This document shows, in pieces, positions 35,741 through 51,900 of a stretch of 64,000 nucleotides of DNA. The stretch is from Sanderia malayensis (taxonomy: Eukaryota; Cnidaria; Scyphozoa; Semaeostomeae; Pelagiidae). Numbering within the stretch: position 1 is the first letter of the stretch; each line of letters opens with the position of its first letter. The translations under genes were made by a program, and so were the position numbers. The DNA lies in contig RQOL01000876.1 of NCBI GenBank assembly GCA_013076295.1, positions 2,728,001-2,792,000 on the forward strand, in the 5' to 3' direction. A model generated the notes under the pieces. It was given only the letters and a program-made list of their open reading frames with translations, was not told the DNA's origin and did no database searches.

Positions 35741-36650
35741 ATGGCGAGAACTTTAACGTCAGCCAGGTAAACATTTTACTAAACATAATTCGGCTTAGGG
35801 TTTTCATTGTGCATTTTATTATTGATTAGTTTGTTATGTATCAGTCGATGCTCATTCCTTGGAAATCATTTACTTTGTTTTAATTTAATTTAAACTAGAT
35901 TGGCAGGTTCTTAGGATTTTGGATTTAACTAATTTTGAAAGGAGTGGCTCGGCAGCCAGTGGTATTTGCTTTCAACTTATTTCGTTCATTGAAACTCTAC
36001 TTTTTTGTGTGATTATATTTTATCTTGTTTTTTTTTTAATTGGTATTGGTTTAACTTGACTGGATTTTTAAACGTTGCATTTTTCAGAACTGCCCAACAC
36101 AACGAACGGCGCTGCTGTGTGGAAATGTTTGCTTTAATATTTGATTCCAATTGGATGAAAAGTTTTTAACTGCCAATTTATGCTGAAGGTAAGTTAATTT
36201 AATTTTCATTGTTGTTTTGTTCTATCGTTCGTTCGTTTCTTATTAGATTAAAAATTTTAGAATTGCAGTTTTTTCAAAACTGTATATTTTGTGTAGAACT
36301 GTACGTTACTCAAGCTTTGGAGTGTTTTATCTGATTGGTTTCACCTTCTTAACAATTAATTATTAGTTCTGTTTCGATTTTTAGTTGGCATGGTGCATGG
36401 GCAACGGCCGGAGAAAGATGGCTGAAAATTGTTGCAGGGTAATTCTGTTTTATTTTCAGTGATTTCCAGCTATTAAAATTAATGTTCTGTGTCGTTCGGT
36501 TTTAATAGTATTTCTTTGCTTTGTTCATACAGTAAAGACCCGCTTGAAAAAGAAGCAATTTGAAAAATCCATGCTGATATTTCTACTCGAAACAACAGAT
36601 GAAAAGAAGAATACACTGGATTAAATACAAATGTGTATGTTCACTGTATA
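35741..36650 (+). ncRNA. possible spliced short transcript
   Basis: An ATG at 35741 opens MARTLTSA and meets a strong donor (AG|GTAAAC at 35767). A pyrimidine-tract acceptor (TTTTTCAG) at 36087 joins in frame to TAQHNERRCCVEMFALIF with a stop at 36167-36169, giving only 35 residues. Further splice-like signals follow (GAAG|GTAAGT near 36,190; TTTTTAG near 36,384; TACAG near 36,533). Either this is a tiny ORF, a 5' UTR or a non-coding RNA. I recognise no protein family. Confidence 0.25.
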
Positions 36651-36940
36651 TTATGTTGAAGTTATATAAATTTACATTATGGTGATTTCTAGGACGAACA
36701 CTAAAGATATAAAAGTTTCAAAGTATTACGAAAATATTAAAAAAATGAAAAGATCACATACAATAAAAATTGTAACGTCGAGTGTGATATTAATTACATT
36801 GATTGATTATAACAAATATGTTAAGTTGATTTTTTTCTGTAGTTAAATAGAGTCAATCTTTACACATCACAGTCGTTTGGCACTTCCTCCCACCTTTTCA
36901 GACTTAGGTTTTTACATTTATAGAAAACATACAACCACTT
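36170..36940. other. 3' flank of dynein gene
   Basis: This is AT-rich sequence between the candidate transcript and the dynein stop codon. It should contain the dynein 3' UTR (minus strand). I see no other gene. Confidence 0.4.
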
Positions 36941-39900
36941 TTATTTGATATCGCATAGAAGAGCAACTCCTCGCAGGGCCCAATGGTCAGCACTAACAGC
37001 TGTACGCAAATCAACAGGTGCTATAAATGTTCTGTCAGTTCTGATTGGTTTCTTGTAGATGGGACAGGAATAAAGTGAAACTCGCCCATCTTTGTTGTTC
37101 GTAGCAATCGACGCATACAGATGGATGATTGGCATAGGTGTAAACAATACCTTTGCTGCTGGCTCAATAAGCTTACATCCACGTTTGTCCCATCCTGCTC
37201 CATCAAGAAACAAACCATACACATACACACCTTCTGAAGGAGGACTTGTTACATCATCTTTCCCTATCTTCAAAACATCATTCTGTAATACCACGGTGTC
37301 CAATGCCCAGCCTTTGTGTGCCCGTGTTACCTCCTATTGAATACAACTCCTCATTTCAAAACAAAGCCTTATACAAATGTACAGAATGAATGATAAAAAC
37401 AGTAAACACATTGTGTTTTCACCTGTCTCATTGCAGTAAGAAAACCTTGAGGATTGAAGAATCCGGTCATCCAAAATGAATTTGGTCTACCATCAAAGCA
37501 CCACGTATGAAATTGTGCATTCCTTTCCAGTAACTCGGTATACCAAAACCCAAGTGTAGATGATTCCCAAGAGATCTGTGAATAAAACCACTCCAGGTAA
37601 AGTAAAATTCCTGCGCACAATCAATAATAAAACATAAAATTACGATATTAACAAATGCTCACCTTTTTCCAATATTCAGGAATTCTTGCATCGTACATAC
37701 AATTCAGCGCATCTCTTAATATATCATTCATTATAATAGTACCATCGATTGCCAGTTTCAGATCTGTTAATGTTTGACGAACTGTTGAAATAACTCGTTG
37801 CATTCTGTCGATTTCCTGCTTCAAAAATATATTCATTGGTGCGTAAGAACCCATCTTTTGAATTCTTGCTCGAACCTGAAAAACAATTCCAATAATTGCA
37901 GTAAGACTGCTTTGGTAGAAATCATGTGTTGATTTACTACTGATTAAATAGTGTGAATATGCACCTCGTGACTTGCATAATTAGCAGGCAATTTCTCAAG
38001 CATGTCGTCAGCCAATCGTTGCACATAGCTTTCTCTTGTTTCTCCACCACCAGATGAACTGTCCTTTGGTTGGATACTCAAGATCAAATCCAAGCAATCT
38101 TTAGCTACTGTGCTTTGGTATCTAAAAAAAAATAGAAAATCTATTTTATTCAAGTATTCTAAATGATGTCATATAATACACGAACAGAATTGGATTAGAA
38201 CTGTATTACACACGTGATGTCGGCATTGGGATGAAGGCCAAATGCTTCAGGGGTATCAACTGATGGAAGACATTCAATAAAATCCATAAACTGTTGAATT
38301 GTTGAGCATTTCGGAATCGTATATCCTTTATAGAACTTGAATACAGGTTGAAACATATCTTCCTTGAACCATACTCTTGTAAATGTGTTCAATAATATCT
38401 TATCGTAATCATCAGTTACTCTTCCTCCATATTGCACTTCTCCCAGCATATAACGTACTGTGTTCCATGAAACACCTTTCTTTGGATCAATATCATCCAA
38501 ATGATTTTGAATAAATTGAACACTTGATGAAAAATCAGCTTGGTTGAATTCGTAGGGAATGTTCCATCCCAGCGGACCATACTTTCTTCTTTCTTGTACT
38601 GTTGTATGTAAAAATGCCACTGCATATAACATTGGTTTCCACTGTGTTAAACTAGTAACATCCAGTTGATCTTGAGTCAAACCTAAGCATAAGGAATTTA
38701 GCAATGAATAATGAATATTGAAAGAATATATATAGTTAATAATTGAGTAACTTGAATTTCTTTGATTTTACCTGCATAGGTTCTTTTAAGTCCAGCTTTA
38801 AGGCCTTGAGGCGGTTCGTTGGTAAACTTAATTGACATTTGTAAAAGATTAATTGGAAATTGAGGATGAACTTCAGTTGTTATCCATAACCGAAAGTCTT
38901 CATGTACATTTTCAGTGTCTGTGATTGTATCCATTAATTCATCCATAAATGGTAGGCCAAGATGACAATTTTGCAATAACACCCAACCACCCTAAAAACA
39001 AAAAAATTTTAAATTATGATTTCAATTTCTCTCATTAAAAATCAATCGTTTGCTTTGTTTAAAAAGGAAAAAATAATACTATGTAATGTTATGTGTAATT
39101 ACCGATTGCATAAATTGACTGAGCAATCTTCTTGCGTGTACCTCTTGCCCTTGTCCCATTGAAACAGCACGACAATCTGAAATAAATCAAATGTATGTGA
39201 TTAAGGTATAATGAAAGTAGCATAGGATTGAATTGGTAATGAATGAAATGTATCATACCAAGTTTCAATCTTTTAGCAAGTAATTCGATATTATTTGTTG
39301 GATCGGAACCCATTGATAAAAAGCAAATCATTGGTGTTCTAGTGTCACTTTCTTCCCAAGTTTCATGAAGATTTAAAATCACTCCTTCGGCATATTTTTG
39401 TCCAATTGATTCTTCAATGTATTTCCTTGCTTGTGACAGCGTTCGATCAGGACACCATGACCTATAAGATGATAATCGTAATTAGTAAATCTAAATCAAA
39501 AAACGACATCATTCGCCCTGGTTAATAAGCAATCGATTATACCTTATTAACAACAATCTTCTGAATGTATCCAGCGATTGATTGTATCCATCTGGAATAT
39601 CTGCCTCTTCTGGTGCCTCTTTGTCAAACCAATGCTTCCACTGTTTCTCGTTACGAGATATCTACAAACAATTCAACATAAATCAAATGCCGTTATATGT
39701 ATTAATATTTTATAATCTACGACCTCAACAACAATATCTTAACAATATCTTACCTGATTTATGATGTCCGAAAACTGAGGAAGTTTACTAAGTTCAACAA
39801 GATTAAGCCATGTCATATCAAGAATCCATTTTGATGGCTTGGCTTGAACTTGTTTCAAATCCAATGATGCACCACCTGAAAATTCATACAATTGTTTCAG

Positions 39901-42900
39901 AACACATTTCGATATTAGATTCATTGAAATTCTACATCACATGAGAGTGAAATAGCAAAGTATGCACTGGTGTATACATACCTTTAATCAAAGTCGTGAA
40001 TTCGTTATGTTTTATTTTCTTATTTTGCAAATCGATCTTCAGTGTCAGCAAGAGTGTAAAGAGGAACTTGTCATTTTCATATAAGCCACGGCAGGAATAT
40101 CGGAAAACTTCATAGGTGAGGTATTCGATAATATTATGAATTCTTTTGCCAGTTATGGGTGAGGGTTGAGATCTGTCCACAGAAGAACAAAACGTAGCAG
40201 GTAAGTAATATTTGTTTAGTATATCACAGACTAAAATATCACTCATTATATTTTATCATTTTTTAACTATGGTGAATAATTAGAACTTGCCTTTCCATTG
40301 ATATATCAAAAATGCCAAGAAACTGTTTTAATGCTGTTTGATACATGCAGTTCACATAGGACATTTCGACAATTAAGAAATATAAAATGCTTCCTCTTGT
40401 TGCAACTAAAATTGAAACCATGAATAAATGTTTAAAATAAACCATGCAATGATAAAACAAAATAATCATAATTAATATTGAAAAGAGGAAATTGAAAATA
40501 CCTGGTCTAAATTCTTCTCTTGCATTATTAATTTTTACTTCTGTGTCGGCAGCAATGATTAATTTTTGATTAACATCTTCTGCTGTTGATTTTGTTATTC
40601 CCAATACTTCAATTAATGATTCATCATCAACCAATGACCCTTGTGTACTTGTTAATCGATATAACAAATTATCTTCCAATTCTTTCATTTTCCTTTTATT
40701 TGCTGAAACATCTTCCACAAGCTTTGTTCTTTCAGCTTCAAGCTCCTGCGTAAATGAAAAGGTGTGCTTTTAACGACCAACCAGCTCATTACACCAGCTT
40801 GATTATTTTCATAAAATACCACGTTCTAATCTGCCATTTAATAAAAAAAAACTTACACTTTTTTCTTTGAGTATTACTCTGCCAAGAAGTTGGTCTTCTA
40901 AGCCTTTCATTGTAACCGTAAAATCAATAATTGAAGTTCTTGCACTGATCTACACAACAAAAGTAAACGATACTCAAATAATAATTAATACGAAATACAA
41001 TCAAATTGGCATCCCTAACGGCAAAGAATATTCACCTCAGGTGTATATGCTGGATTGGGAAGCTTCGTTGTAATATATAACTTGAACCCTTCCATAACAT
41101 CAATCTCTTTATCACCAACCTTAACCTGTACGAAGAATAATGTTGCTTTTAATATTAAATTTCACAATTATCAAATATTGTATATAGAGCAGATAAAATA
41201 AGCAAGTGAAAAACAGTTTATGATATAAAGACCTTAAGTGTTGATCCAATTTTTATGAAATTCTTTTCCAAAATATTATCAAGCGCTGGGTCAAGCTCTT
41301 CGCCAACATCTTCGATAAGAAGAGGTCTTCCAAGTGATAAACAGTCTTCAATATGATTTCGGAAATATTTGTGATTCAATGACGTCAGCTAAAAACAATA
41401 AGTATGTAAATTAATTTTGCAATTGAAATAATATTATTACTTTAATTTTGCGATGTGAATTTATATTCATAATTTTTACCTGAAGGTTATTTTTACTTTC
41501 TTTATTTTTTACCCATATTTTCCCTTGTCCTTGAGGGTCAATAAGCAAAGGATATCTGGCAGCTGTATTTACAATTATTCCATTTTGAACTGACAATTCG
41601 TCATTTGGCAATCCTTGCAAATTCCATTCAGCAATCTAAAATAGAAATTATTTATTGCAAATTATATAGCTAATCAATGCCATGAAATAAGAACTAGTAA
41701 TATGTACCATCGGGATGAAATAGAATGTTATTAAAATTTCTTACCGTAGCGGAATCAACTAGTTCTGAAGTAACATTAAGCTCTTGGGTGAAAGGGATCT
41801 TTCTTTGCCTCATCTCCTTTTGCCAGTTATGAAATAAGGTAGACCGAAATTCTTGATTGAATGGTCCTGAATATGACAGAAATCCAGTGCAAAGAAGAAC
41901 ATCACCAACAAGTCTACAAAGAAAAACGAACATCAATATACATTGAAGCTAGGGGGGAAACACGAACATCAACATGCATAGAGGCTAGAGGATAAACAAT
42001 AATATCAATATGCTTTACCTCCCAATTTGTGCCTCAAATTCTTTACTTTGTTGGGTCCATCTTTCCTTTTCACCTGATAAACCACTTATAAGTGCGGATG
42101 CAGCTAACATTTTTCTTCGACAATTTTCAGCATCGTCAAGAAGATCCTAGCAAGAAAATCATTTATGTTTAAAATAGTATGCAAAAATAACTAAAACAAA
42201 TAGCAACTGAAGCAGGAAAGATCTATACCTGCTTCTCTTTAACAGCTTTTTCGTACATCGATTGTACTTCTTGAAGCTCAGCCTCTTTTTCATTCAACTT
42301 CGCCTGTGCTGATGTAAGATCTTCCATGGCTAAATTTAACTTTGCTTCTTGAACTGCCAGATTAGCCTATTTTTAAAAAATTACAGGCTTGTGTGAATCC
42401 TAAATTATAAAAATAAAGTGATTTGGTAATAAAACAAACTTCAACGTACTTTAAGTGGTAAAACATCTTTATTGACACCAAAAAAGTTTGACATTGCCAA
42501 AGTCCAATCGCATAAACCAGCCACATTGCCGCACACCTGAGAGTAAATAAACAATTTTCATTTTGCTGAATATTTGAATACCTTTTTGAACATGTTCTAT
42601 ATTTAAGTGATATATTATTTTTTACCCTTTTTGCACTCTCTTGATTATAATCTTCGGCATCAAAATAGGGTAACAAAAGCTCACATATCTCTTCATTAAT
42701 TGAATCTTTTGGAAACTGCTCAAGTGCTTGAAGGAATCCAGCTTGGCTCATTAACTGCAATAAGACATTCAATTCACATGCGTTTCATTTAGCAATCATT
42801 CAAGCTCAAAGAGATTGTAGGTCTAAGAAGACTCGTACCTTGAATGCTTCGCCCCAAGATGGTTTGAGACAATTTCTTTCTGGATCGTGTTGGACATTGT

Positions 42901-45900
42901 CAATTTTCTTTTGGAAAAGTAGCAGAACACAATCCATAATTCGCATGATAAGATGAGGTGGTCTGCCAAGTCTTCGAACGGTCGCAATATCTGATGGTTT
43001 GATCGTCTGTAATAATAACAGCAAATCAATATCGACAATCAAATTTTAATCACAAAATCATAAACTGGCAAATAATAACAAAAATAAATAACATAATAGT
43101 ACAAACTTGCAGCGCAGCTTCCGCCTTTTCCAGCTCTGGTCTGGCTGCTTCCAATTTACTGTATGCAATGTGTTTATCGGCCTGTCATTTGAAACAAATT
43201 TCATATAGCTTGTGGGTATAATAAAATTATTCTTGACTTAATATAATATTAAATATTCTAATATTCTAATACCTCGATAACATCAACAATAGCTTGTGCT
43301 TTGTCTTTAACTCCTTGGACTTGAATTTTCACCTTTTCTGCAGCTTGTGCTTTAACTGAGACTTCTTTCAATACCTTAAAAAAGAATTCCATTTATATAG
43401 TTGGATGTTATATTAAACAATAATTTAGCATTGAATTTTGTCTTTTAGCTAAGCAATGACATTATCAAAATTAATATGCTAACAAATTACCTTTTCAGCT
43501 CTTTCTGATGCTATAGCCAATTCTTTTTCTTTAACTGCTAATTCCCGTGATAAACCAGCAACCGATTCGCTTGCTTCCATCAACTTTGTCAAACCAGTGT
43601 TCATTCTTGCTGCTAAATTTCCAATTTCTTCACGTTTATCTCCATATATTTTTGTGTACCCATTTATAAATGACAAGTACGATTTAGGAGTCACGTGAGT
43701 TGCTCTTCGATAACTAAAAATTAAATATAATCCAATATAAAATTATTGTTTCGTGTCAATTAATAATGCAAAATCAAATTATTGCATTGCATAACGATGT
43801 AAATATTATAATCTGGATTGAAAATGTACCGCTCAAAGTATTCTTTGCAAGATAATGCCACTCCATCATGAATGATTCCCATGGCAATTACTATTTCATT
43901 CTTAACTTCAGGTTGACACGTCATATCAAATTTCCAAATGAAATGCTTTGCCACTGCAATTAATGCATCTTTAGGCCATCTTTGTAACCAATTTATTGTG
44001 CAGCCACTGATCAAACCTGGAAACTTCAAAGCACGACTTCGAAACTTTTCCCCAACCTAAATGAAAAAGGTATACAATTTTTGCATCATCAATAATTTTC
44101 TTGCAACATTTTTAAAAACAGTATCAAGGTATTGACAACATAAAAATTAAAAGAAAATTCACTTACAGGTGAGAAACACAAAGCAACGTGAAGATTTTGT
44201 CTTGCTCGTGATAAAAAATAATCATAAAGATTTTCTTGTGTTGGTGGACGTCTTGGATATTGTTTTTTCATCACAGGAATTAGTTCACCACATATTTCAT
44301 CTATCTCATCTCTTGCAAATAAATTTGAAATCTGAAAATAATTCAATTTTGTTATTTAGACAATACTAAAACATTAAACTAGATTATAAAACAATATTTT
44401 TGAATGTTAAATTGTGTTTACCTCTCCCGAAGAAAGAAGATTGTTGAGATATTCTAAGAAGCTCTCGTCTTTGATATCCTGATCAGTAAAAATAAATGTG
44501 ATTCCTTGACCATGTTGTCCTGCTACTCGATAAAGATATTTGAGATCTTCAGTTAGGTTTGATGCATTATATGACCTATAAAAAAGTAATGCAACATAAA
44601 AAATATGGAAAATAAACATCGATAGCATCATATAACAAATTTAATAAAATAGAAATGAAACATACCGTGTTAATGTAATTTGGAAAGTTTTGTAGCCAGC
44701 AATAAAAGATGCCAATTTCGTTAAACTCTGCTTTCCTGATCCTCCAACTCCAACCAATAACGCATTCCCCCTTGGTGTGCGAATAATGCGAGAAATCTGT
44801 AAATAAACAAAATAAAGGTAACTGTAATCTAACGTAAATAAAGGTAACAATAATCTGTAATAGCAGCAGGAGTACAGTCTATACCTGAATTAAGCTGATC
44901 ATTGCATCTCTAAAAAAGACTAAATCCATTCTAGCTCCACGAATAGTCTCATTATATTGGTCCATATACATATTCAATCGTTCACCAAGGCTATCCCATC
45001 CATTTACCTACAATAAATATAGAATTATAAGAAATAATTTACTGTGGACAATAGCAAACAAGATGGAGTGGTATGTTATTCTATCTTCTTGTGTACAGTG
45101 CAAAATATATTAAGCTTACAGGTTCGTAGATCTTCGGCACTTCCATATCAACATCATCAGGCTCATCTCCTGTTGGCTCTTCAGGATCTCTAAAAACATT
45201 AAATTAAATATCTTATTATGCTATCATTATGTTGATTTTAGTCACTATCAGCTATTAGCACTATGTGGCATTGAGTGATTATTATAGACTACCTTAGAAA
45301 GTCGACGAAATATGATACTTGTTTCAGCGAGTCAACATTAACATCGAGCTCCTCAGATGCAACTCTTAACATTGTTTTGTTGAACCATTCTTTATCAGAT
45401 AGCTCTGTAAATCTGTCTGCAATAACTCTAGTTGTTTCGTGTTTCCATAAAGAAAGCAATACTTCTTCGTTTGATATTATGTCATATGTTGTATTTAACA
45501 TTCCTTGCCATACCCTCGACAGGTCACGAAGATTGAAAATATAATGAAATTTAGCAGGAGTTGGAAGCATTTTCACCTAAACACAAAGACAAAAGCAAAC
45601 ATTCATTTTTGTGCCCTTCTTAAATACAATACAATACAACCATACTGATATGCAAAATGGAGTTGAAAAGTTGTTCACCTTTGTGAGTTGCCACAAACGT
45701 CTTGTGCATGAAATAAGTTTGGCTGCTAATTCCTGAACTTCTTTGCTAAATTTACGCTCAGGGCAGAAATGACCTTTTCCAATGACACCTAAAAGCAATA
45801 TGGGTATCAAATAATGAACTATTAGCAAACAGAAACTGTTAGCATATCGTTAAGGTGTTGCTTGTTTTTATCGGTGAAACATACCAAATATCTTGTCAAT

Positions 45901-48900
45901 GGAAGCATTGCTAGGCAAGGTGCAATTGAATACACTAAACTGTCTTTTCAATCTTTGTGGAATGTCATTTCTTCCACCTCCAGGATGGATCATGGCTGCC
46001 AGAAATTGGATATCAACAATATTTGTGAAATCTCCTGGTTTTTCCAAGTTGTAAAATCCGCCCATCTCCATCAATTGGCGTACAATTTCATTCGTAACCT
46101 GAAATAAAAATTTCTTACTTATATATATATAGTTGTGGCTCATTGTCTGTAAAGTTTAATTATAATTTATATTTGATCATAACGAAAGTAATTAACATTA
46201 AACCACTCCACTGTGAAATATTCCTACCTGGTCACCCCATTCGTTAATAATTGGCATGTTTATATCATCAATAAAAATTGTCATTTTCTTTCCTGCTGGT
46301 GGACCAAACGTATTACCAACACGTTTATCGACAAAGCTTTCAATTGTACGCTAAAAGTATATATACTGAAAAGTTAAAACTGTATACAATAAATACGTCT
46401 TACTGAACATCACTAGATAAATAATAAATATAAATTTTAATTTTGACACTTACTTGATACATCAAAGGTGTAGATGCAGATGAGAAATTAAAACTTTTGC
46501 TCAAATGAACTTCAGCATCATATTTACTCATGTAACTTTTCACCATGATTGTCTTGGCTGTTCCTTGCTCTCCGATTAACAATGCAGCCTAGATTATAAT
46601 TCAGATTAAATGATGTTGATTTCATATATTATTTAACATATAAATTGTCGTGATAATTCCATTTGAGACAACATTCAGCTTTCTAGGACAAATATTTCAT
46701 TTGTGAGTTATCGAGTCAATTCCTGTTCATACGAGGTTGTTGGTCACTTTGAGACCATTTCCATGTGAAATTTCTGGAAATCTGATAATTATTGGAAATA
46801 CGAAGCCACTGTCCACTACATGTTCATAGTCTACGTACCTTTCCTTGCTTGGCTATGGTCTGAATCAGAAAGTCAGTACGAACATTGTCAACATTTGGAA
46901 CCAAAATCGAAAGATAATCAGGGGTGTGATCTTTCGGATAATGATATTCTTCAACACGAAAGCTCCAATGCTCCCAATCACCTTTAAACATCATAAATTG
47001 TTATCAATTGTAAATTTCAAGATATTGAATATGATTAAATAAATAATTTCATTGCAAATTACAATATTCATACCTGCATCGGTGACAAAGTATTCAAAGA
47101 TTGTATTTCCAGTTCCATCTTCAAAAGAAGGAAGATCTAGCTGGATATTTTCTCTCATGAAACTTTCAAGTTTAACTCTGTCATCCAATTCAAGAATCGC
47201 ACCGATGCTCCACATAACTGAGAAGACGTATAGTCGTTCTAAATGAGTTGCGCTGAGTACAGAAGCATCTTCACTATCCGGAAGAAGGCCTTGAAGAATG
47301 TTGACAGACTACAAAAATAGATTGAAACATTAAATATGATAATATATAAATGACCATAATTGATAATTGAAAATGCAGAATATCACGCCTTCTACCTGAG
47401 CAATATAATTGCACTCTAGCATATCCATTTTGGAGACCAAACTTTCTTTTTGAAAGGTATATATCTCTTGAAAGGATCGTTCATAAAACACAAGCAATTG
47501 CTGAGCTTCTTTCACTGGTCGCTTCTTAAGCCAAGCCTGCAATTGAAGAGCGATAAACATTAAAAAGACAATATGACGTACATTCTTTAGTAATTTTTCA
47601 TCCTAATAAAATGATGGATATTATGTTTACATCAATTCGATCTTACTTCTAATATTGGTCTCCAGTCAAGAGCAGATGAACTCATGTACACCATACCATT
47701 TCTTGACACTGTAGCAGGTGAGGCATTATCAATATTATGAGGCTCAAATATAATTTTACAAGATGGTGACATTGGGATTCGATCTCCATTTGCTAATGTC
47801 AGTGTTTTATTATCATCTAAAACTGAATTCAGATTTTCGATCCAAATTGCATCAACTGGTCCATCGAGCACAATCCAGATTCGTTCTCCTATAACGAATC
47901 AAATTATAAACATTGTCATTTTTATTTCTTTAGATTGTTAGTGGTCGACAAAGAAATGAGAATTACGTATGATTTGCTACCTTTTTTGGCTCTCAATGTT
48001 TTGCGCCAAAGTGTTGAGAAAATACCATCTGTCCAATCATTAGTGGCAACATCTAATCTTCCAAACATTTGAGGAGCTGTAATTGCTTTTGGATTCATTC
48101 GAAACTCTTTATGTGGTACGCCACATTCAGTCATTGCCTTCATCAATGTGTGTATACACTCTGTTTTACCAGCACCGCTTGGACCCAAGGCCATCATACC
48201 ATGACGCACCCGTTGCGTTTCAAACAGCTTAATAAACAAATACACTGTATCTTAGCATGCATGTTTGGCAGGAATAGCTAGCAAGTGAATTAAGATAATT
48301 AAGAAAGGTACCTGAATAAGTTTCAACACCCAAGGTGGGTGGTTAATTAAACCAGCTTCTTCGGCCTTTCGTCCAATTGCACCTTCTAACTCTGGGTAGC
48401 CAGCCTTTCCAAGTGAGATACCAGGAAATAGATCATTAATTAAACTCAAGAACAATGGCTCATCTTCATCAACCTTAAACGAAAGACATCGAAGTTCGAG
48501 TGAAAATTGATAAGCTAAGGCACTGAAATTATACACGTTTATTAAATTATTAGATTGGTTTACCAGCTTTGATAAATTCATATCTCTTAAAACTCTCATA
48601 ACAATTTTGTTTTCCTCATCGGAAGGATTGTCTCTCTTTGCTTGCCCCAATGTTCGCAAAACTGATAAAATATTTCTTAATCCAAAATCATAATGAACCT
48701 GTTCGTAGAAAAAAGAATCAACCTGGTCATAAGGAACTTTTTACAAATTGTTTGTATTATCCATTAAAAAATACTCTATAGGTTTACCTGCTTGGAAAGT
48801 TGTTCTTCACACAGTTTGTACAGAGTGTAAAACTTTGTTGCCAATATGATGTTTTGAACAAATCCACAACTTGCAAGTTTGACACGAATAATGATCTGTC

Positions 48901-51900
48901 TATCTGGAACCATCATTGCAACTGTTCTGAATTGAATTTTTAAATTTTCTGGAAGCTCTTGACGACCAGCATAGCCTGGATTCTGCATAAAGGAAATATT
49001 AAATAAGTCATATTACAAACATTATTACAAACTGAATACTTGAAAGTAGGAAAAAATTAAAATGAAATAAATCAATTTTACCATAGTTAAAAAGAGTCCG
49101 AATTCAGGATTCATGCTGACAATATCACCGTCAGTAAAAATAAATTCTTTCTTCCTCTCTTTTTTGCAATTGAGAACAACATAAATTTGCTGTGCAGCAA
49201 CTGATAAGACAGGTAAATCAATTCTGTTGAATTCATCAAAGCATCCCCAACTACCAGACTGAGCAAGTCCTTTAAATATTCTCCCAAGGCCACGATAATC
49301 AAGTTGATCAGAGCAATTGAAGACGACAACATATTTACCAAGTGCCTTTCCCATATCTTTGGTTGTTTCTGTTACAGAGTATAATTTACATCGTCAACAT
49401 AAACTTTTCTATCATTACTTAAACCAATTATATTAGTTAACAAGAGGAGTATGAAAATAAATTACCAGTTTTTCCTGTGCCCGCGGGACCTGCGGGTGCG
49501 CCACCCATAGACATGTGAAGTGCTTGAGCAAGTGTAATGTAACATCTATCAGTTAATGGAGTTATTACCAATCTTTCTGTACATCCAAGGAACTCGTTTT
49601 GATAAATGAAATCTACATCAGTAATCGAGACAAGGCATCTGTCTGTATCTTCGATGAAATAAAATCTAATTTGCTTCAGCCATTCGAAGTCACCTGGAGT
49701 TCTGATGTGATTTTTAACCTGAAACAGATTGCCATATTAACTTGTACTATAGGTCTCAACAAATGACGTATCCGTTCAGCGGATAAAAACAAAGTAATGT
49801 AAAAAGTTGTTTACCAAATAGTCAAATATATCTCTCTGGTGAACATGAATTGTGATAAGTGTTTCAAACTTCGTTCTTTCTGTTTTAGTTAATTCCTTCG
49901 TAGTTTGTTCAATCAATGCATTTAACAATTTCAAGAAAGCTTCATTTGTTTCGGGCATTATTTTCTTGTCATATTTTGCATTTTGTAACGCAGAAGTCGA
50001 GTCCCTCGTCCAAATCATTTGAATTCCAAGTAAACCAACCTGCCAACAAACAAAACACAAATATCAGCTCTGAATGGCGTAATAATATCAATACAGTTAA
50101 GAAGTAAAGCATTTAAATTTGTCATACCTGAGCTGGAAAAGTATCCAGAAACTCCATGAGCTTAAAGTTTTCATCATTGATAGCAACATGAGCCTGTCTG
50201 ATAATGCTATGTAAAGATTTCTGTGACATTGCTTGCAGTGTTCCCAACCATACTTCGACATTCCCTTGTGCCATTACAGGCTTCTCAAGCTACAAAAGAC
50301 AACCAGGATTTATAAATGCATTTCACATGTAAAAAATGAGTTAACTTTGGTACTTGTTGGCAATAAATCACACACCTCAATTGTCTCTCCTTCTCTTGAG
50401 CTGATGGCCAAGATACGATCATATTCTTTTTCGTGAAATTTCACGCTCTTTATGTTATCAAATACATTTAAAAGATGGTTCTAAAAATAAACACAGAAAC
50501 TAAAGATTAGATAACGATAGTTTTTAATTTTAAAATGAAAGAGAAAATGATAAAACAATCTATGAAGATAAATAAATATGATAGGCAACCTGAATTGTGT
50601 GTGAGTCACTTGCTTGTCCAAGGATTTCCAGCAAAGCTGGATCAGACACAAAGAAGAATCGTGGGAATACCAATCTCTTCTTCTCTAAATATCTGACATG
50701 ATTCAAGGATAATAAACGATTACAATCAATTCACGATGAATAGTTTAGCAAATAATAATTGGAGAAGCAAACAAGTTAAGAAAATAAAAAAGATCTCCTT
50801 ACCCACTGAGAGATTTCTGACACAATTCAAGTTGCTCTAGCAAATGTGGCAATAATTGTCCAAGTGTTTCGTCTCCAGTACAACAAGTAACGACATTTGT
50901 TGTCTCGTGAGCACGTGTCATTATTTTTACCCATGATTTATCAATATTAGAGAAGCGTTTGGCTTCCTGGGTAAATAATAAAAACACAAGTGTTAAACAG
51001 AAAACAATTAACAGTAATTCAAATCAGGAATGTCTGTTTTTAATACATAGTATTAAAATGTGATAATTTGACATTTACCTTTGGCAGTTGTTTTGCGATG
51101 TCTCCTCCAACAAATACAGCTTCCAAATAGATCCACAAATTCTGCACTGTCATCCAGTTCTCGAGAATATCTGTAGTATTTGACAGCTTTTGTACCCAAG
51201 TTTGGATCGTCTTTTTAAATGGTGCATTATACCTAGGAAAGGATTTCAATATATAATATACCAGATCGGAGTAAAAACATATTAAAAGGTGAATAGATCT
51301 AAATAAATGATCTCACCTGTTGCTCATCAGTGAGCCTAAAATCATTAAACTGTCTTCAAGTAATGATATATTTTCTGACGTATTGTCCCCACGTAGCAAT
51401 AACTCTCCCCTGTTCTTAAAATTAGCAAATGTCAAATCATGTGTGTTCCATTCGCCGGTGACAAGCTTCAATTTGGCTTCAATGTCTTTCTCCTTTGTTG
51501 CAGCAATACACACATCCTATAAAAGGCATGATAAGTTTATAAGCATCAATGTACCAAAGCCCATGTATGTAGCTATCTTTGATTCATGTTAGAGACAATG
51601 GGTCTAAAGTTGTGATACGTACCTCGATGTCTTCTTTGAATTTCAAAAGAGGTGCCTCCATTATATTTCTAAGAAGAAATGTTTCCGATTCAACATCAAA
51701 TTTATGTGACGTTATGTCTCCGAGTTTTGTCCAATGGCGAATCTTCATGGCTTTGTTTGCCATTAGTTCCAAAAGAGGACAACTTTCATTAAAATCATCT
51801 ATTGTTTTCTTCAAATGTTTAAATGCTTCCCAATCCTTTAAAGCTTTCGGCAACTTGCGACATCTTTACATAAAACATAATATGGCATCATGTAAAGAGT

